Shown piece by piece: positions 28,635 to 43,065 of a DNA stretch of 64,000 bases; the first letter of the stretch is position 1, and each line of letters starts with the position of its first letter. The notes under the pieces are model-generated. The model did not search any database and was not told where the DNA came from. It saw only the letters and a program-made list of their open reading frames with translations. The stretch is taken from NCBI RefSeq assembly GCF_003008575.1, contig NZ_CP027667.1:3620001-3684000 (forward strand). The letters are read 5' to 3'. Origin of the DNA: Melaminivora suipulveris (lineage in GTDB: Bacteria; Pseudomonadota; Gammaproteobacteria; Burkholderiales; Burkholderiaceae_C). The position numbers and the translations under genes are program-made.

Positions 28635-29405
28635 TCAAGCCTCCACCGCTTCGCGCGGGCGCACAAAGCCTGTCTGGGCGATGCTGCGTGCCAGCTCCAC
28701 ATCGCCCGTCTCGGCAATGCGGCCGGCATCCAGGCGCAGCACGGAGTCGGGTTCGAGCTGCTCGATCATCTGCAGGTAGTGCGAGATGACGACCACGCCG
28801 ACCCCTTCGGAGCGCAGGCGCGCCAGCAGCGTGACCACGGCGCGCACGCCGTCCACGTCCATGCCGGAGTCGATCTCGTCCAGCAGCGCCACGCGGGGCT
28901 TGAGGAGCGAGAGCTGCAGCAGCTCGTTGCGCTTGCGTTCGCCGCCCGAAAAACCCTCGTTGACAGGCCGGCCCAGCATGGCCTGCGGCAGGCCCAGCGC
29001 CTGGGCCGACTGCTTGGCGCTGGCAAGAAAGTCGAAAGCGTCCAGCGGCTCTTCGCCGCGCGCCTCGCGCTGGGCGTTCAGCGCGGTGCGGATGAACAGG
29101 TTGTTCTTCACGCCCGGGATGTCCGGCGGCGACTGGAAGGACACGAACAGCCCGGCGCGGGCGCGCTCGTGGGCTTCCAGCGCCAGCAAATCCTGGCCGG
29201 CCAGCAGCGCCTGGCCGCCGGTGACGTGGTAGTTGGGGTGCCCCGCCAGCGCCATGCCCAGCGTGCTCTTGCCGCTGCCATTGGCGCCCATGAGCACGAT
29301 GAGGCTGCCGGCGGCCACGTCCAGCGAGACCGATTCGAGCACGGTGCGCTCGCCGATCTGCACGCGCAGGTCGCGCACCTGAAGCAAGGGGTGGGATTGG
29401 GTCAT
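28635..29405 (-). CDS. sufC: Fe-S assembly ATPase SufC
   Basis: 256-residue ABC-type ATPase. Walker A is GANGSGKST, the signature region is FSGGERKRNELLQL, and Walker B is LLDEIDSGMDVDG. It powers rearrangement of the SufBC2D complex. AAGGA lies before two tandem ATGs at 29408 and 29405; spacing favours 29405. A family repeat separates it from sufB by 71 bases. Confidence 0.94.
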   Translation of the reverse strand: MTQSHPLLQVRDLRVQIGERTVLESVSLDVAAGSLIVLMGANGSGKSTLGMALAGHPNYHVTGGQALLAGQDLLALEAHERARAGLFVSFQSPPDIPGVKNNLFIRTALNAQREARGEEPLDAFDFLASAKQSAQALGLPQAMLGRPVNEGFSGGERKRNELLQLSLLKPRVALLDEIDSGMDVDGVRAVVTLLARLRSEGVGVVVISHYLQMIEQLEPDSVLRLDAGRIAETGDVELARSIAQTGFVRPREAVEA

Positions 29406-29409
29406 CATA

Positions 29410-29474
29410 TTTCCTTCAAATTTGATAGCTACTCGCGCTTGATTCACGCCGACTGAAGGCCAATTTCATTCAAA
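29410..29474 (-). repeat. Comamonadaceae-type repeat between sufB and sufC
   Basis: Best-preserved copy in the window: on the + strand AATTTGATAGCTACTCGCGC, then TTGATTCACGCCGACTGAAG and GCCAATTTCATTCAA. It fills the space between sufB and sufC, and its edge is close to the sufC ribosome binding site. Other copies are at 1134, 16440, 22944, 35296, 43920 and 53470. Confidence 0.8.
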
Positions 29475-29476
29475 AA

Positions 29477-30949
<1,473 letters not shown>

Positions 30950-31088
30950 GGCGGGCGATGTTCTGGTTTTAAACGTTCACAGCATATGCATCTTTAAAGA
31001 ATCTGCCCAGGGACTCGCGGTGCCCGTACCTTTGGCAGGGAGATGCGGGCACTACCATGCAGGTTTTTGATACCGGAAGGTTCGCACC

Positions 31089-32237
31089 ATGGCCCAGGCA
31101 CAGGCCGGCTTTGATTTCATCGTCATCGGTGCCGGCATCGCAGGCGCTTCCGTCACCTGGGAGCTCGCCGCCACGCATCGCGTGCTGCTCCTCGAGCGCG
31201 AGGCGCAGCCCGGCTACCACACCACTGGCCGCTCGGCCGCCCTGTACAGCGCGACTTACGGCACGCCGCTGATCCAGGCGCTCACCCGCGCCGCGCGGCC
31301 TTTTTACAACGCGCCGCCGCCGGGGTTTTGCGACTCGCCCATCCTCGCGCCACGCGGCGTCGCCTATGTGGCGGGGCCGCATCAGCTGGATCTGCTGCAG
31401 GCCGCATATCTCGACGCGCGCCAGCGCAACCCGGCCGTGCGCATGCTGGCCCGGCAGGAGCTGCTGGCGCTGCTGCCGTGCCTGAAGCCCGACGCGGTAG
31501 CCGCCGGCATGAGCGAACCTGACGCCGCCGACATCGATGTGCACGCCCTGCACCAGGGCTACCTGCGCGGCGCGCGCAGGCGTGGCGCCGCGCTGCGCAC
31601 GGACGCCGATGTGGTCGGGCTGGCGCGCACCGCCAGCGGCTGGGACGTGCAGCTGGCCAGCGGCGAGACGCTGCGCGCCGCTGCCGTGGTGAACGCCGCC
31701 GGCGCCTGGGCCGACGTGGTCGCCTCCCTGGCGGGCGCGGCGTCCATAGGGCTGGAGCCGCGCCGGCGCACAGCCTTCACCTTCCCCCTCCCGGAGGACA
31801 TGGATGCCACGCACTGGCCCGCGGCCATAGCCATCGCCGAGGACTGGTACTTCAAGCCCGACGCCGGCCAGTTGCTGGGCTCGCCCGCCAATGCCGACCC
31901 GGTGCCGCCGCACGATGTCGTGCCCGAGGAGCTGGACGTGGCGCTGGGCGTCCACCGCATCGAGGAGGTGGCGCGCTTTCACATCCGCCGGCCGACGCGC
32001 ACCTGGGCGGGGCTGCGCTCGTTCGTGGCCGACGGTGATCCGGTCATCGGCTGGGACGAGAAGGTGCCCGGCTTCTTCTGGCTGGCGGGGCAGGGCGGCT
32101 ACGGCATCCAGAGCGCCGCAGGCGCCGCGCTGCTGGCGCGCAACCTGCTGCTGGACGAGCCGCTGGTCGAGCGCCTGGTGCGCGAGGGCCTCACGCGCGA
32201 TGCGCTCTCGCCCAATCGGTTGCGGCGCGCCGACTGA
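31089..32237 (+). CDS. DAO-family FAD-dependent oxidoreductase (D-arginine/D-amino-acid dehydrogenase-like)
   Basis: 382 residues. N-terminal FAD motif FIVIGAGIAGASVTWELA, then HTTGRSAALYSATYG as in DauA and glycine-oxidase-like enzymes, and the C-terminal WLAGQGGYGIQSAAGAALLA. It probably oxidises a D-amino acid or other amine. Substrate is uncertain. It stands alone between sufB and a convergent gene with which it shares the boundary 32237/32238. Confidence 0.85.
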   Translation: MAQAQAGFDFIVIGAGIAGASVTWELAATHRVLLLEREAQPGYHTTGRSAALYSATYGTPLIQALTRAARPFYNAPPPGFCDSPILAPRGVAYVAGPHQLDLLQAAYLDARQRNPAVRMLARQELLALLPCLKPDAVAAGMSEPDAADIDVHALHQGYLRGARRRGAALRTDADVVGLARTASGWDVQLASGETLRAAAVVNAAGAWADVVASLAGAASIGLEPRRRTAFTFPLPEDMDATHWPAAIAIAEDWYFKPDAGQLLGSPANADPVPPHDVVPEELDVALGVHRIEEVARFHIRRPTRTWAGLRSFVADGDPVIGWDEKVPGFFWLAGQGGYGIQSAAGAALLARNLLLDEPLVERLVREGLTRDALSPNRLRRAD

Positions 32238-33662
32238 TCAATCCAGCGCGCTCGCGCCCAGGTTCTCGCACGCCGACAGGTCGGAGTCGCTGGCCGGCGC
32301 CAGCTGGCGTGCAATCTGCCGCAGCGCGCTGCGCAGGCCTTCTTCCAGCGTTGGGTGGTAGACGGGCATGCGCAGCATGTCCTGCACCGTCAGATCGCGG
32401 TCGATGGCCAGGGCCAGCAGTTGCGCCAGGTGCTCGCCCGAAGGAGCGCACATCTGAGCGCCCAGCAGCCGGCCGGTGCCTGGCGCGGCATAGATGCGCA
32501 GCAGGCCGGCATTGCGCAGCGCCACGCGGGCGCGGCCCTGGCGCGAATAGTCGATCTCGCCCACCAGGTGTTCGCGCTTTTGCACCTCGGCCCAGGGCAT
32601 GCCGACGCTGGCCGCCTGCGGGTCGCTGAAAGTGATGGCCAGCGGCACGCGCCGGCGAAAGCGCCGTGGCGGTTTGCCCTGCGCGGCCAGCACGGCGTTG
32701 ATGCCGGCCATGTGGCCTTCGTCCGCGGCTTCGTGCAAGAGCGCGCGGTCGCGGTCCACGTCGCCGGCCAGGAACACGGATGTGTCGCCCACCTGCAGGG
32801 TGCAGGGATCGACGGGCGGCAGGCCGTGCTTGTCCAGCACCGGGCCCAGCGTGTCCAGGCCCAGGTATTCGACGTTGGGCGTGCGGCCCATGGCGGCCAG
32901 CACCTGGTCCACGACCACGGTGGTGCTGCCGTTGCTCACCTCGATGCCGCTGGCCAGTTCGCGCAGCTGCGCACGCTCGCCCACGCTGATGGCGAATTCG
33001 CCCTTGAGCTGCTCGAAGAGCGCCGCGCTCACCGCCTCGTCGGTGAGGCCCGCCACCCGCTCGCGGGTCACGAAGGCCACCACCTCCACGCCCAGGCGGG
33101 CCAGCGCCTGCGCCAGCTCGGTGCCGATGGCGCCCAGGCCGATCACCGCCACGCGCGGGCCCAGCGTGGGCTGCTCAAACAGGTTGTCGGAGGTGAGGAT
33201 GCGCTCGCCAAAGGCCAGCCAGTCGGGCGGCAGCACCGGGCGCGAGCCGGTGGCGACGATCACGCTGCGGGTCTTGTAGGTACGGCCGTTGACCTCGACG
33301 CGCTGGGCATCCAGCAGCCGCGCGCGACCTGATACCGAGCGCTCGCCCGCGTCGCTGGCGCGGATGGTGCCGGCGACGAACTCGTCGCGCAGCGCGCGCA
33401 GGCGCGTGAGCACGGCCGGCAGGTCGGCGCGCGCATCCTGGCCGCCGCGCAGGCCGAAGGCTTCCCAGCGGGTGCGTGCGTGCAGGGCGTTGGCGGCCTC
33501 GACCAGCATCTTGGAGGGCATGCAGCCGACGCGCGCACAGGTCGTGCCCCAGGGGCCTTCGTTGACGATGAGGAAGTTCTCGGTGCGCTTGCGCACCTCG
33601 CGCAGCGCGGCCAGGCCGGCCGTGCCGGCGCCGATGATGAGGGTGTCGAGGGTCTGGTTCAT
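32238..33662 (-). CDS. dihydrolipoamide dehydrogenase-like pyridine nucleotide-disulfide oxidoreductase
   Basis: 474 residues. FAD motif IIGAGTAGLAALREV, redox-active disulfide in TTCARVGCMPSKML (C-x4-C), NAD-binding VAVIGLGAIGTELAQAL, and the second FAD contact VFLAGDVDRDRALLHEAADEG. The C-terminal dimer domain has the histidine-glutamate pair in YHPTLEEG. No 2-oxoacid dehydrogenase genes are adjacent, so it may be a stand-alone Lpd or a related disulfide reductase. Confidence 0.88.
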   Translation of the reverse strand: MNQTLDTLIIGAGTAGLAALREVRKRTENFLIVNEGPWGTTCARVGCMPSKMLVEAANALHARTRWEAFGLRGGQDARADLPAVLTRLRALRDEFVAGTIRASDAGERSVSGRARLLDAQRVEVNGRTYKTRSVIVATGSRPVLPPDWLAFGERILTSDNLFEQPTLGPRVAVIGLGAIGTELAQALARLGVEVVAFVTRERVAGLTDEAVSAALFEQLKGEFAISVGERAQLRELASGIEVSNGSTTVVVDQVLAAMGRTPNVEYLGLDTLGPVLDKHGLPPVDPCTLQVGDTSVFLAGDVDRDRALLHEAADEGHMAGINAVLAAQGKPPRRFRRRVPLAITFSDPQAASVGMPWAEVQKREHLVGEIDYSRQGRARVALRNAGLLRIYAAPGTGRLLGAQMCAPSGEHLAQLLALAIDRDLTVQDMLRMPVYHPTLEEGLRSALRQIARQLAPASDSDLSACENLGASALD

Positions 33663-33763
33663 GGCGGCTCAAAGGTCGGGCGTCCAGTGTCTGCGCCGGG
33701 CTGCTTTGCCACTGTAGGCCTGCATGCCAAGGGCCGCGAGCCCCATGCCGCGTGGTGCCGCCG

Positions 33764-34354
33764 TCAATCCGCCGCCAGCCAGGCCACGCGCCCGCTGGCC
33801 AGCTCGTCGGTGCGTGCCTTGAAGGCCGGCGCCGCCTCCTCGGGCAGGGCCAGAGTGAAGGTGACCTGCGAAGCGTGTTGCACTGCAAGCAGCTGCGCCC
33901 CGGCAGCGGCGATCTCGCGACGCAGCAGGCCTTCGAGCGGGTAGGGCACGCTCGGGCACAGGCGCGCCAGGCGCTGGCGCGGCACCTTCTGGGCCGTCAG
34001 CAGGGCCTGGGCCACGCTGTCGGTATAGGCGCGCACCAGCCCGCCCGCGCCCAGTTTCACGCCGCCGAAGTAGCGCACCACGGTGGCCAGCACGCCTTCG
34101 AGCTGCTGGTGGCGCAGCACCTCCAGCATGGGCCGCCCGGCCGTGCCGCTGGGTTCGCCATCGTCCACCGCGGCCGACTGCCCGCCCGCCAGCAGCGCCC
34201 AGCAGACGTGCGCCGCGCCGGGGTGAGCGGCGCGCAGTGTGTCCACCACGGCCTGCGCCTGGGGCCGGCCGTCGACGGGCTGCACGCAGGCGATGAAGCG
34301 GCTTTTCTTGATGACCAGTTCGCAGTGGGCGGGGGCGCTGAGGGAGTAGGACAT
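33764..34354 (-). CDS. YigZ/IMPACT family protein
   Basis: 196 residues. The UPF0029 N-terminal domain has KKSRFIACVQPV, DDGEPSGTAGRPML and VRYFGGVKLGAGGLVRAYTD, the family signature; a C-terminal DUF1949 domain follows. Its role is poorly known, possibly in translation control. ATG 34354 is the family start; the open frame continues further without family sequence. Confidence 0.92.
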   Translation of the reverse strand: MSYSLSAPAHCELVIKKSRFIACVQPVDGRPQAQAVVDTLRAAHPGAAHVCWALLAGGQSAAVDDGEPSGTAGRPMLEVLRHQQLEGVLATVVRYFGGVKLGAGGLVRAYTDSVAQALLTAQKVPRQRLARLCPSVPYPLEGLLRREIAAAGAQLLAVQHASQVTFTLALPEEAAPAFKARTDELASGRVAWLAAD

Positions 34355-34463
34355 GGGCCGGCCAAGCTTACCCGCGCCCGCCAGAGCTGCTACGCCTATA
34401 ACCGCGCGCCAACACGGATGAAGCGCCCCTCCTAGAATGTCCGGCCCCGTCTGAGAGCCCTCC

Positions 34464-36875
<2,412 letters not shown>

Positions 36876-36893
36876 GCCACCGGGCGTGGGGGC

Positions 36894-37298
36894 TCAGGCG
36901 GTGATCAGGTCTTCGATGATGAGTCGGCGGTAGTAGAACGCCGCCGTGGCCGACACCGACTGCAGCAGCGCGCGCAAGCTGTCGGGCGTGTCGTCGTCCG
37001 TGGCCTTGAACAGCAGGCCGTGGCAGCCACCGCTAGCCAGTTCGGCGATGCGCCGCACGATGACGCCTTCCGCGCCCACCGAGGGCAGCGGGTCGTCGGC
37101 GTTGCCAAGGGTGCGCACGATGTGCTGCATGATGTCCTGTGGATTGGCGTACGCCACGTCGTCCCTGCCTCCGTCGCGCAGGCGCTGCCCGGCGTCGCGC
37201 GCGGCTTGCTCGTCCTTGAACAGCGCGAACACGTAGCCGGTGGGATAGAAGGTGCCGGAGCTCGAAGTCATTTCCGGGGTCAGGGCGAAGGGTGTCAT
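36894..37298 (-). CDS. hypothetical protein
   Basis: 134 residues, soluble, no signal peptide. I do not recognise a domain. YPTGYVFALFKDEQAARDAG suggests a ferredoxin-like or general-stress flap that handles a small alpha/beta fold (strand, then helix with D-E-x-A-A). The C-terminus is hydrophobic and aromatic (AAFYYRRLIIEDLI). It is convergent with ygiQ and alone. Confidence 0.6.
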   Translation of the reverse strand: MTPFALTPEMTSSSGTFYPTGYVFALFKDEQAARDAGQRLRDGGRDDVAYANPQDIMQHIVRTLGNADDPLPSVGAEGVIVRRIAELASGGCHGLLFKATDDDTPDSLRALLQSVSATAAFYYRRLIIEDLITA

Positions 37299-37490
37299 GG
37301 CGCGGTTCTCCGGGTGAAAGTGCTGCCGCCATTGGACCGCCCGGATGCGCACGGCCGTGTCAGGCCCGGCGGGCGCGGACTGTCAGACGGCATCGCGCTG
37401 ACTCGGGTTTGCAGTCAAGGCGGCCTCTAGCCGTCGTGAATAAAGGACATATAGCTACATATTCCATAGCCCGCAAAGCGCCGGCGCCAT

Positions 37491-37514
37491 GAAAAAACCG
37501 CCCGAAGGCGGTTT
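37491..37514 (-). terminator. terminator of the aminotransferase gene
   Basis: AAACCGCC-CGAA-GGCGGTTT stem followed, in the leftward direction, by TTTTTT. It lies 22 bases past the aminotransferase stop. Confidence 0.88.
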
Positions 37515-37535
37515 GTCCCAGAGTGCGCACAGCGC

Positions 37536-38732
37536 TCACATGACCCTGGCGATGGACTCGCACACATAGCCGATGTTCTTGCTGTTGAGTGCTGCCACGC
37601 ACATGCGGCCGGTATCCGTGCCGTAGACGCCGAATTCCTCGCGCAGGCGCACCATCTGATCCCTGGACAGGCCCGAGTAGCTGAACATACCGATCTGCTC
37701 GGTGATGAAGGACATGTCCTGCTGCACACCGGCGGCCTTCAGGCCATCGACCAGCTGCTGGCGCATGGCCTTGATGCGCACACGCATCTCGCCCAGCTCT
37801 TTCTCCCACAGCGCGCGCAGCTCAGGATCATTCAGTACCGCGGCCACCACCGCGCCGCCGTGCGTGGGCGGGTTGGAGTAGTTGGTGCGCACGACGATCT
37901 TGAGCTGAGACAGCACGCGCGCGGTTTCTTCCTTGTCGCTTGCCACCACCGACAGCGCACCCACGCGCTCGCCGTACAGCGAAAAGCTCTTGGAAAACGA
38001 CGTGGAGACGAAGATGTTCAAGCCGGCGGCGACGAACTTGCCGATCACCGCGCCGTCCTCGCGGATGCCGTGGCCGAAGCCCTGGTAGGCCATGTCCAGA
38101 AAAGGCACCAGGCCGCGCTCCTTGACCACGGGGATGACCTGCTCCCACTGCTCGGGCGTCAGGTCGTAGCCGGTGGGGTTGTGGCAGCAGGCGTGCAGCA
38201 CCACGATGGTGCCGGGCGTGGCGGCGCGCAGGTCGGCCAGCATGCCGTCGAAATCGACCGAGCGCGTGGCCGCGTCGTAGTACGCATAGGTGCCGACGTC
38301 GAAGCCGGCGTTGGTGAACAGGGCGCGATGGTTCTCCCAGCTCGGGTCGGAGATCAGCACCTTGGCGCTCGGGTTGAGCTTCTTCAGAAAGTCCGCGCCG
38401 ATCTTCAGGCCGCCCGTGCCGCCGATGGCCTGCACGGTGGCCACGCGGCCGGACTGAACCACGTTGGAATCGGCGCCGAAGACCAGCGCCTTCACCGCGT
38501 TGTCATACGCCGCGATGCCGTCGATCGGCAGGTAGCCGCGCGCCGCGGGCTTTTCCATCATGGCCTTCTCGGCTGCCTGCACGCACTGCAGCAGCGGCAG
38601 TTTGCCGTTGTCGTCGAAATACACGCCCACGCCCAGGTTGACCTTCTTCGGGTTGGGGTCGGCGTTGAATTGTTCGTTCAGGCCCAGGATGGGGTCGCGC
38701 GGGGCCATTTCGACGGCGGAAAACAGAGACAT
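37536..38732 (-). CDS. tyrB: aromatic-amino-acid / aspartate aminotransferase
   Basis: 398-residue class I PLP aminotransferase. PLP lysine in [18 protein letters not shown], substrate-carboxylate arginine in GRMCVAALN, and the cofactor region [14 protein letters not shown]. AspC and TyrB of proteobacteria are hard to separate by eye; the HACCHNPTG form and ending favour TyrB/AspC subgroup I-alpha. It transfers amino groups between glutamate and aspartate, tyrosine or phenylalanine. It is divergent from uvrB, 109 bases apart. Confidence 0.88.
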   Translation of the reverse strand: MSLFSAVEMAPRDPILGLNEQFNADPNPKKVNLGVGVYFDDNGKLPLLQCVQAAEKAMMEKPAARGYLPIDGIAAYDNAVKALVFGADSNVVQSGRVATVQAIGGTGGLKIGADFLKKLNPSAKVLISDPSWENHRALFTNAGFDVGTYAYYDAATRSVDFDGMLADLRAATPGTIVVLHACCHNPTGYDLTPEQWEQVIPVVKERGLVPFLDMAYQGFGHGIREDGAVIGKFVAAGLNIFVSTSFSKSFSLYGERVGALSVVASDKEETARVLSQLKIVVRTNYSNPPTHGGAVVAAVLNDPELRALWEKELGEMRVRIKAMRQQLVDGLKAAGVQQDMSFITEQIGMFSYSGLSRDQMVRLREEFGVYGTDTGRMCVAALNSKNIGYVCESIARVM

Positions 38733-38841
38733 GAAAAGTCCTAGGATGGGGTGGAAATCTCGGCCGCCGCCGCCAGATACTGGGAGCCGCAGCCAAACCA
38801 AGATTTTACGAGCGATGCGCCGCGCGTCGCACAGCCACCCC

Positions 38842-40929
38842 ATGCACGAAGTCACCACCGAACCCGTCACCGAGGGCGGGCAGTTCGTCCAGTTCCCCGG
38901 CTCGCCGTTCCAGCTGTTCCAGCCGTATCCGCCCGCGGGCGACCAGCCCCAGGCCATCGAGCGCCTGGTCGAGGGCGTGCGCGACGGCGAATCGTTCCAG
39001 ACCCTGCTGGGTGTGACGGGCTCGGGCAAGACCTTCACCATGGCCAATGTGATCGCCCGGCTGGGCCGTCCGGCCATCGTGTTCGCGCCCAACAAGACGC
39101 TGGCGGCGCAGCTGTATTCCGAATTCCGTGAGTTCTTCCCGAAGAACGCGGTGGAGTATTTCGTCAGCTACTACGACTACTACCAGCCCGAGGCCTACGT
39201 GCCGCAGCGCGACCTGTTCATCGAAAAGGACAGCGCGATCAACGAGCACATCGAGCAGATGCGATTGAGCTGCACCAAAAGCATCCTGGAGCGGCGCGAC
39301 GTGGTCATCGTCGCCACCGTCTCGGCGATTTACGGCATCGGCGAGCCCGAGAGCTACCACCGCATGATCATGACGCTGCGCACCGGCGACAAACTGGGCC
39401 AGCGCGACGTGATCGGCCAGCTGATCCGCATGCAGTACCAGCGCAACGACCAGGATTTCTCGCGCGGCAAGTTCCGCGTCCGCGGCGACACCATCGACGT
39501 CTTCCCGGCCGAGCACTCGGAACTCGCCATCCGCATCGAGCTGTTCGACGATGAAGTCGAGAGCCTGCAGCTGTTCGACCCACTCACAGGCCGCGTGCAG
39601 CAAAAGATTCCGCGCTTCACGGTCTACCCCAGCAGCCACTACGTCACGCCGCGTGACAAGGTGTTGTCGGCCGTGGAGACCATCAAGCTGGAACTGGCCG
39701 AGCGTTTGGACTTCTTCGAGCGCGAGGGCAAGCTGGTCGAAGCCCAGCGGCTGGAGCAGCGCACGCGCTTCGACCTGGAGATGCTCGCCGAGGTCGGCCA
39801 CTGCAAGGGGATCGAGAACTACACGCGCCACCTGTCGGGCGCGCCGGTCGGCGCCCCGCCCAGCACCCTGACCGACTACCTGCCCAAGGACGCCATCATG
39901 TTCCTGGACGAGAGCCACCAGATGATCGGCCAGCTCTCGGCCATGTACAACGGCGACCGCTCGCGCAAGACCACGCTGGTGGAGTTCGGCTTTCGCCTGC
40001 CCTCGGCGCTGGACAACCGGCCGCTCAAGTTCGAGGAGTTCGAGGCGCGCATGCGCCAGGTGATCTTCGTCTCGGCCACGCCGGCGGATTACGAGAAGCA
40101 GCACTCCGGCCAGGTCGTAGACCAGGTGGTGCGCCCCACCGGCCTGGTGGATCCGCTGGTCGAGGTGCGCCCGGCCATCCACCAGGTGGACGACGTGCTG
40201 CAGGAAATCCGCCTGCGTACGGACAAGCACGAGCGCGTGCTGATCACCACACTGACCAAGCGCATGGCCGAGCAGCTGACCGACTACCTGACGGACAACG
40301 GCGTCAAGGTGCGCTACCTGCACTCGGACATCGACACGGTGGAGCGGGTGGAGATCATCCGCGACCTGCGCCTGGGCGCCTTCGACGTGCTGGTGGGCAT
40401 CAACCTGCTGAGGGAAGGCCTGGATATTCCCGAGGTGTCGCTGGTCGCCATCCTGGACGCTGACAAGGAGGGCTTTCTGCGCGCCGAGCGCAGCCTTATC
40501 CAGACCATCGGCCGCGCGGCGCGCAACATGAACGGCAAGGCCATCCTCTACGCCGATCGCATGACCGAGTCGATGAAGAAAGCCATCGACGAAACGGAGC
40601 GCCGCCGTGCCAAACAGATCGCACACAACCTGGAGAGGGGCATCACGCCGCGCAGCATCGTCAAGCAGGTGCGAGATCTGATCGACGGCGTTTACAGCGA
40701 AAAAGCGGGGCAGGAGGCGCACCGCCTGGAGCAGGCGGCAGCGCGCCAGGCCGAACTGGACGAGATGTCCGAGAAGGACGCGGCGCGCGAGATCAAGCGG
40801 CTGGAAAAGCTCATGCTGGAGCACGCCCGCAATCTGGAGTTCGAGCAGGCGGCGCGCACGCGCGACCAGCTCACGCGCTTGAAGGACCGGGTCTTCGGCG
40901 CCCATGGCCCCGACCATGCGGTGGCCTGA
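38842..40929 (+). CDS. uvrB: excinuclease ABC subunit B
   Basis: DNA-damage verification helicase of nucleotide excision repair, 695 residues. Walker A is [14 protein letters not shown], the beta-hairpin region is [15 protein letters not shown], the DEAD-like box is FLDESHQM, and motifs V and VI are [17 protein letters not shown] and QTIGRAARN. The C-terminal UVR domain that contacts UvrC is at the end ([20 protein letters not shown]). ATG 38842 gives the usual start; ATG 38815 adds nine residues. No strong LexA box is seen in the short upstream region. Confidence 0.96.
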   Translation: MHEVTTEPVTEGGQFVQFPGSPFQLFQPYPPAGDQPQAIERLVEGVRDGESFQTLLGVTGSGKTFTMANVIARLGRPAIVFAPNKTLAAQLYSEFREFFPKNAVEYFVSYYDYYQPEAYVPQRDLFIEKDSAINEHIEQMRLSCTKSILERRDVVIVATVSAIYGIGEPESYHRMIMTLRTGDKLGQRDVIGQLIRMQYQRNDQDFSRGKFRVRGDTIDVFPAEHSELAIRIELFDDEVESLQLFDPLTGRVQQKIPRFTVYPSSHYVTPRDKVLSAVETIKLELAERLDFFEREGKLVEAQRLEQRTRFDLEMLAEVGHCKGIENYTRHLSGAPVGAPPSTLTDYLPKDAIMFLDESHQMIGQLSAMYNGDRSRKTTLVEFGFRLPSALDNRPLKFEEFEARMRQVIFVSATPADYEKQHSGQVVDQVVRPTGLVDPLVEVRPAIHQVDDVLQEIRLRTDKHERVLITTLTKRMAEQLTDYLTDNGVKVRYLHSDIDTVERVEIIRDLRLGAFDVLVGINLLREGLDIPEVSLVAILDADKEGFLRAERSLIQTIGRAARNMNGKAILYADRMTESMKKAIDETERRRAKQIAHNLERGITPRSIVKQVRDLIDGVYSEKAGQEAHRLEQAAARQAELDEMSEKDAAREIKRLEKLMLEHARNLEFEQAARTRDQLTRLKDRVFGAHGPDHAVA

Positions 40930-40968
40930 ATTGCGGGCACGGAACGTGCTTGAGAATGCCGGGAGTGT

Positions 40969-41000
40969 CCGACAAAATTACTCGGTCTTTGTGTTATAAT
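40969..41000 (+). promoter_or_regulatory. iscR promoter with IscR type-1 site
   Basis: CCGACAAAATTACTCGGTC followed by a consensus -10 TATAAT at 40995-41000. The GAC-AAAATTACTCGG part closely matches the known type-1 [2Fe-2S]-IscR site of E. coli iscR (GACCAATTTACTCGG), which overlaps the promoter there too. It implies autorepression when clusters are plentiful. The transcript has a leader of about 145 bases. Confidence 0.75.
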
Positions 41001-41153
41001 CGCATCACAAACCGAGGAAAACAACCCCAAGAAGAGCACAAGGACTCGGCGCCAGCAGCGCCGCGTACCGGGCGGGGACGGTGCCGGCAGGCGGGCAACA
41101 GAGCCTGTCGGCGTTCCACAACAAACCGAAGCCTGCATTGGAAGGAGCTTGCC

Positions 41154-41690
41154 ATGCGTCTCACCACCAAAGGCCGTTTTGCGGTCACCGCCATGATCGA
41201 TCTGGCCCTGCGCCAGAACAATGGCCCCGTCACGCTGGCGGCCATCAGCCAACGCCAGCAAATCTCGCTATCTTATCTGGAGCAGCTCTTCGGCAAGCTG
41301 CGCCGCCACGAGCTGGTCGAATCCACGCGTGGCCCCGGCGGCGGCTACACGCTGGCACGCAAGGCGGCAGATATCACAGTCGCCGACATCATCGTCTCGG
41401 TGGATGAGCCTATTGACTCCACGCAATGCGGCGGCAAGGAAAATTGCCTGGGCGAAGCCGGCCGCTGCATGACGCACGAGCTGTGGGCCGCGCTGAACCA
41501 GCGCATGGTCGAGTTCCTGGATTCCGTCACGCTGCAAAAGCTGGTGGACGACCAGCTCGCCAAGGGCATCCAGATCGAGGACAAGCCGGCCACGCGCCGG
41601 GCGATCTCGACCACACCGGTGGTCAAGCCGATCCGCGTGAACGCGCCCAACTCGGTGTTCGCCCTGGGCAACGCGTTTGCCAAGTCCTGA
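41154..41690 (+). CDS. iscR: Fe-S cluster sensing regulator IscR
   Basis: Rrf2-family repressor/activator, 178 residues. Winged helix MRLTTKGRFAVTAMIDLAL with SLSYLEQLFGKLRRHELVES. The cluster ligands are the three cysteines in CGGKENCLGEAGRCMTHELW (spacing C-x5-C-x5-C) and a nearby His. The C-terminal tail is about 30 residues longer than minimal. GAAGGAG precedes ATG 41154. It represses its own operon and may also control the suf operon at 30949. Confidence 0.96.
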   Translation: MRLTTKGRFAVTAMIDLALRQNNGPVTLAAISQRQQISLSYLEQLFGKLRRHELVESTRGPGGGYTLARKAADITVADIIVSVDEPIDSTQCGGKENCLGEAGRCMTHELWAALNQRMVEFLDSVTLQKLVDDQLAKGIQIEDKPATRRAISTTPVVKPIRVNAPNSVFALGNAFAKS

Positions 41691-41811
41691 GGCTGGGCAA
41701 CGCTCTCGCTTGCCACCTCTTCGGTCTCGCTGAGGCCTGACCGGGCCGCGCCCGCCACCATCGATCCACACCACACGCCTGCCAGCGCAGCAGAAATATC
41801 CTGAGCCCGCC

Positions 41812-43032
41812 ATGGACATGACCCCGCACTTTCCCATCTACCTCGACTACGGCGCGACGACCCCGGTCGACCCGCGCGTCGTGGACGCGATGATCCCCTG
41901 GTTGCGCGAGCACTTCGGCAACCCGGCGTCGCGCAGCCACGCCTGGGGCTGGGAGGCGGAGGAAGCGGTGGAAAAGGCCCGTGCCCAGGTGGCCGAGCTG
42001 ATCGGCGCCGACCCGCGCGAAATCGTCTGGACCAGCGGCGCGACCGAGTCGAACAACCTCGCCATCAAGGGCGCGGCGCAGTTCTACAAAGGCAAGGGCA
42101 AGCACCTGATCACGGTGAAAACCGAGCACAAGGCGGTGCTGGACGTGATGCGCGAGCTGGAGCGCCAGGGTTTTGAAGTGACCTACCTGGACGTGCAGGA
42201 AAACGGCCTGCTCGACCTGGAAGCCTTCAAGGCCGCCATTCGCCCGGACACGATTCTTGCCAGCGTCATGTTCGTGAACAACGAAATCGGCGTGATCCAG
42301 GACATCCCGGCCATCGGCGCCATCTGCCGCGAGAAGGGCGTGTTGTTGCATGTCGATGCCGCCCAGGCCACCGGCAAGATAGCGATCGACGTCAAGCAGC
42401 TCCCTGTGGACCTGATGAGCCTGGCCTCGCACAAGACCTACGGCCCCAAGGGCATAGGCGCTTTGTACGTGCGCCGCAAGCCCCGCGTGCGCCTGGAGGC
42501 GCAAACGCACGGTGGCGGCCACGAGCGCGGCATGCGCTCGGGCACGCTGCCCACGCACCAGATCGTCGGCATGGGCGAGGCTTTCCGCATCGCCAGGGAA
42601 GAGATGGCCAAGGACGGCGAGCGCGTGCGCTCCCTGCAGCAGCGCCTGCTAAATGGCCTCAAGGACATCGAGCAGGTCTTCATCAACGGCGACCTGGAGC
42701 AGCGCGTGCCGCACAACCTGAACATGAGCTTCAACTACGTTGAAGGCGAGTCGCTGATCATGGGCATCAAGGGCCTGGCAGTGTCCTCGGGCTCGGCCTG
42801 CACCTCGGCCAGCCTGGAGCCCAGCTATGTGCTGCGCGCGCTGGGCCGCAGCGACGAGCTGGCGCACAGCAGCCTGCGCATGACCATTGGACGCTTCACG
42901 ACCGAGGAAGAAATTGACTACGCCGTGCAGACCATCCGCGAGAACGTGGCCAAGCTGCGCGAGCTCTCGCCGCTGTGGGAGATGTACCAGGATGGCGTCG
43001 ACCTGAGCACCATCCAGTGGGCAGCCCACTGA
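41812..43032 (+). CDS. iscS: cysteine desulfurase IscS
   Basis: Class I PLP cysteine desulfurase, donor of sulfur for Fe-S clusters and tRNA thiolation. 406 residues; PLP lysine in [12 protein letters not shown], and active-site cysteine in [20 protein letters not shown]. Length is normal. It is 121 bases after iscR and 33 before iscU. Confidence 0.96.
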   Translation: MDMTPHFPIYLDYGATTPVDPRVVDAMIPWLREHFGNPASRSHAWGWEAEEAVEKARAQVAELIGADPREIVWTSGATESNNLAIKGAAQFYKGKGKHLITVKTEHKAVLDVMRELERQGFEVTYLDVQENGLLDLEAFKAAIRPDTILASVMFVNNEIGVIQDIPAIGAICREKGVLLHVDAAQATGKIAIDVKQLPVDLMSLASHKTYGPKGIGALYVRRKPRVRLEAQTHGGGHERGMRSGTLPTHQIVGMGEAFRIAREEMAKDGERVRSLQQRLLNGLKDIEQVFINGDLEQRVPHNLNMSFNYVEGESLIMGIKGLAVSSGSACTSASLEPSYVLRALGRSDELAHSSLRMTIGRFTTEEEIDYAVQTIRENVAKLRELSPLWEMYQDGVDLSTIQWAAH

Positions 43033-43065
43033 GCCCGGCATCACCAGACAAAGGAGAACTACACA

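Noticed and set aside
37435-37480. Another copy of the ATAGCT repeat downstream of the aminotransferase
   Set aside because: Only ATAGCTAC matches; the CGCCGACTGAAGGCC core is missing.
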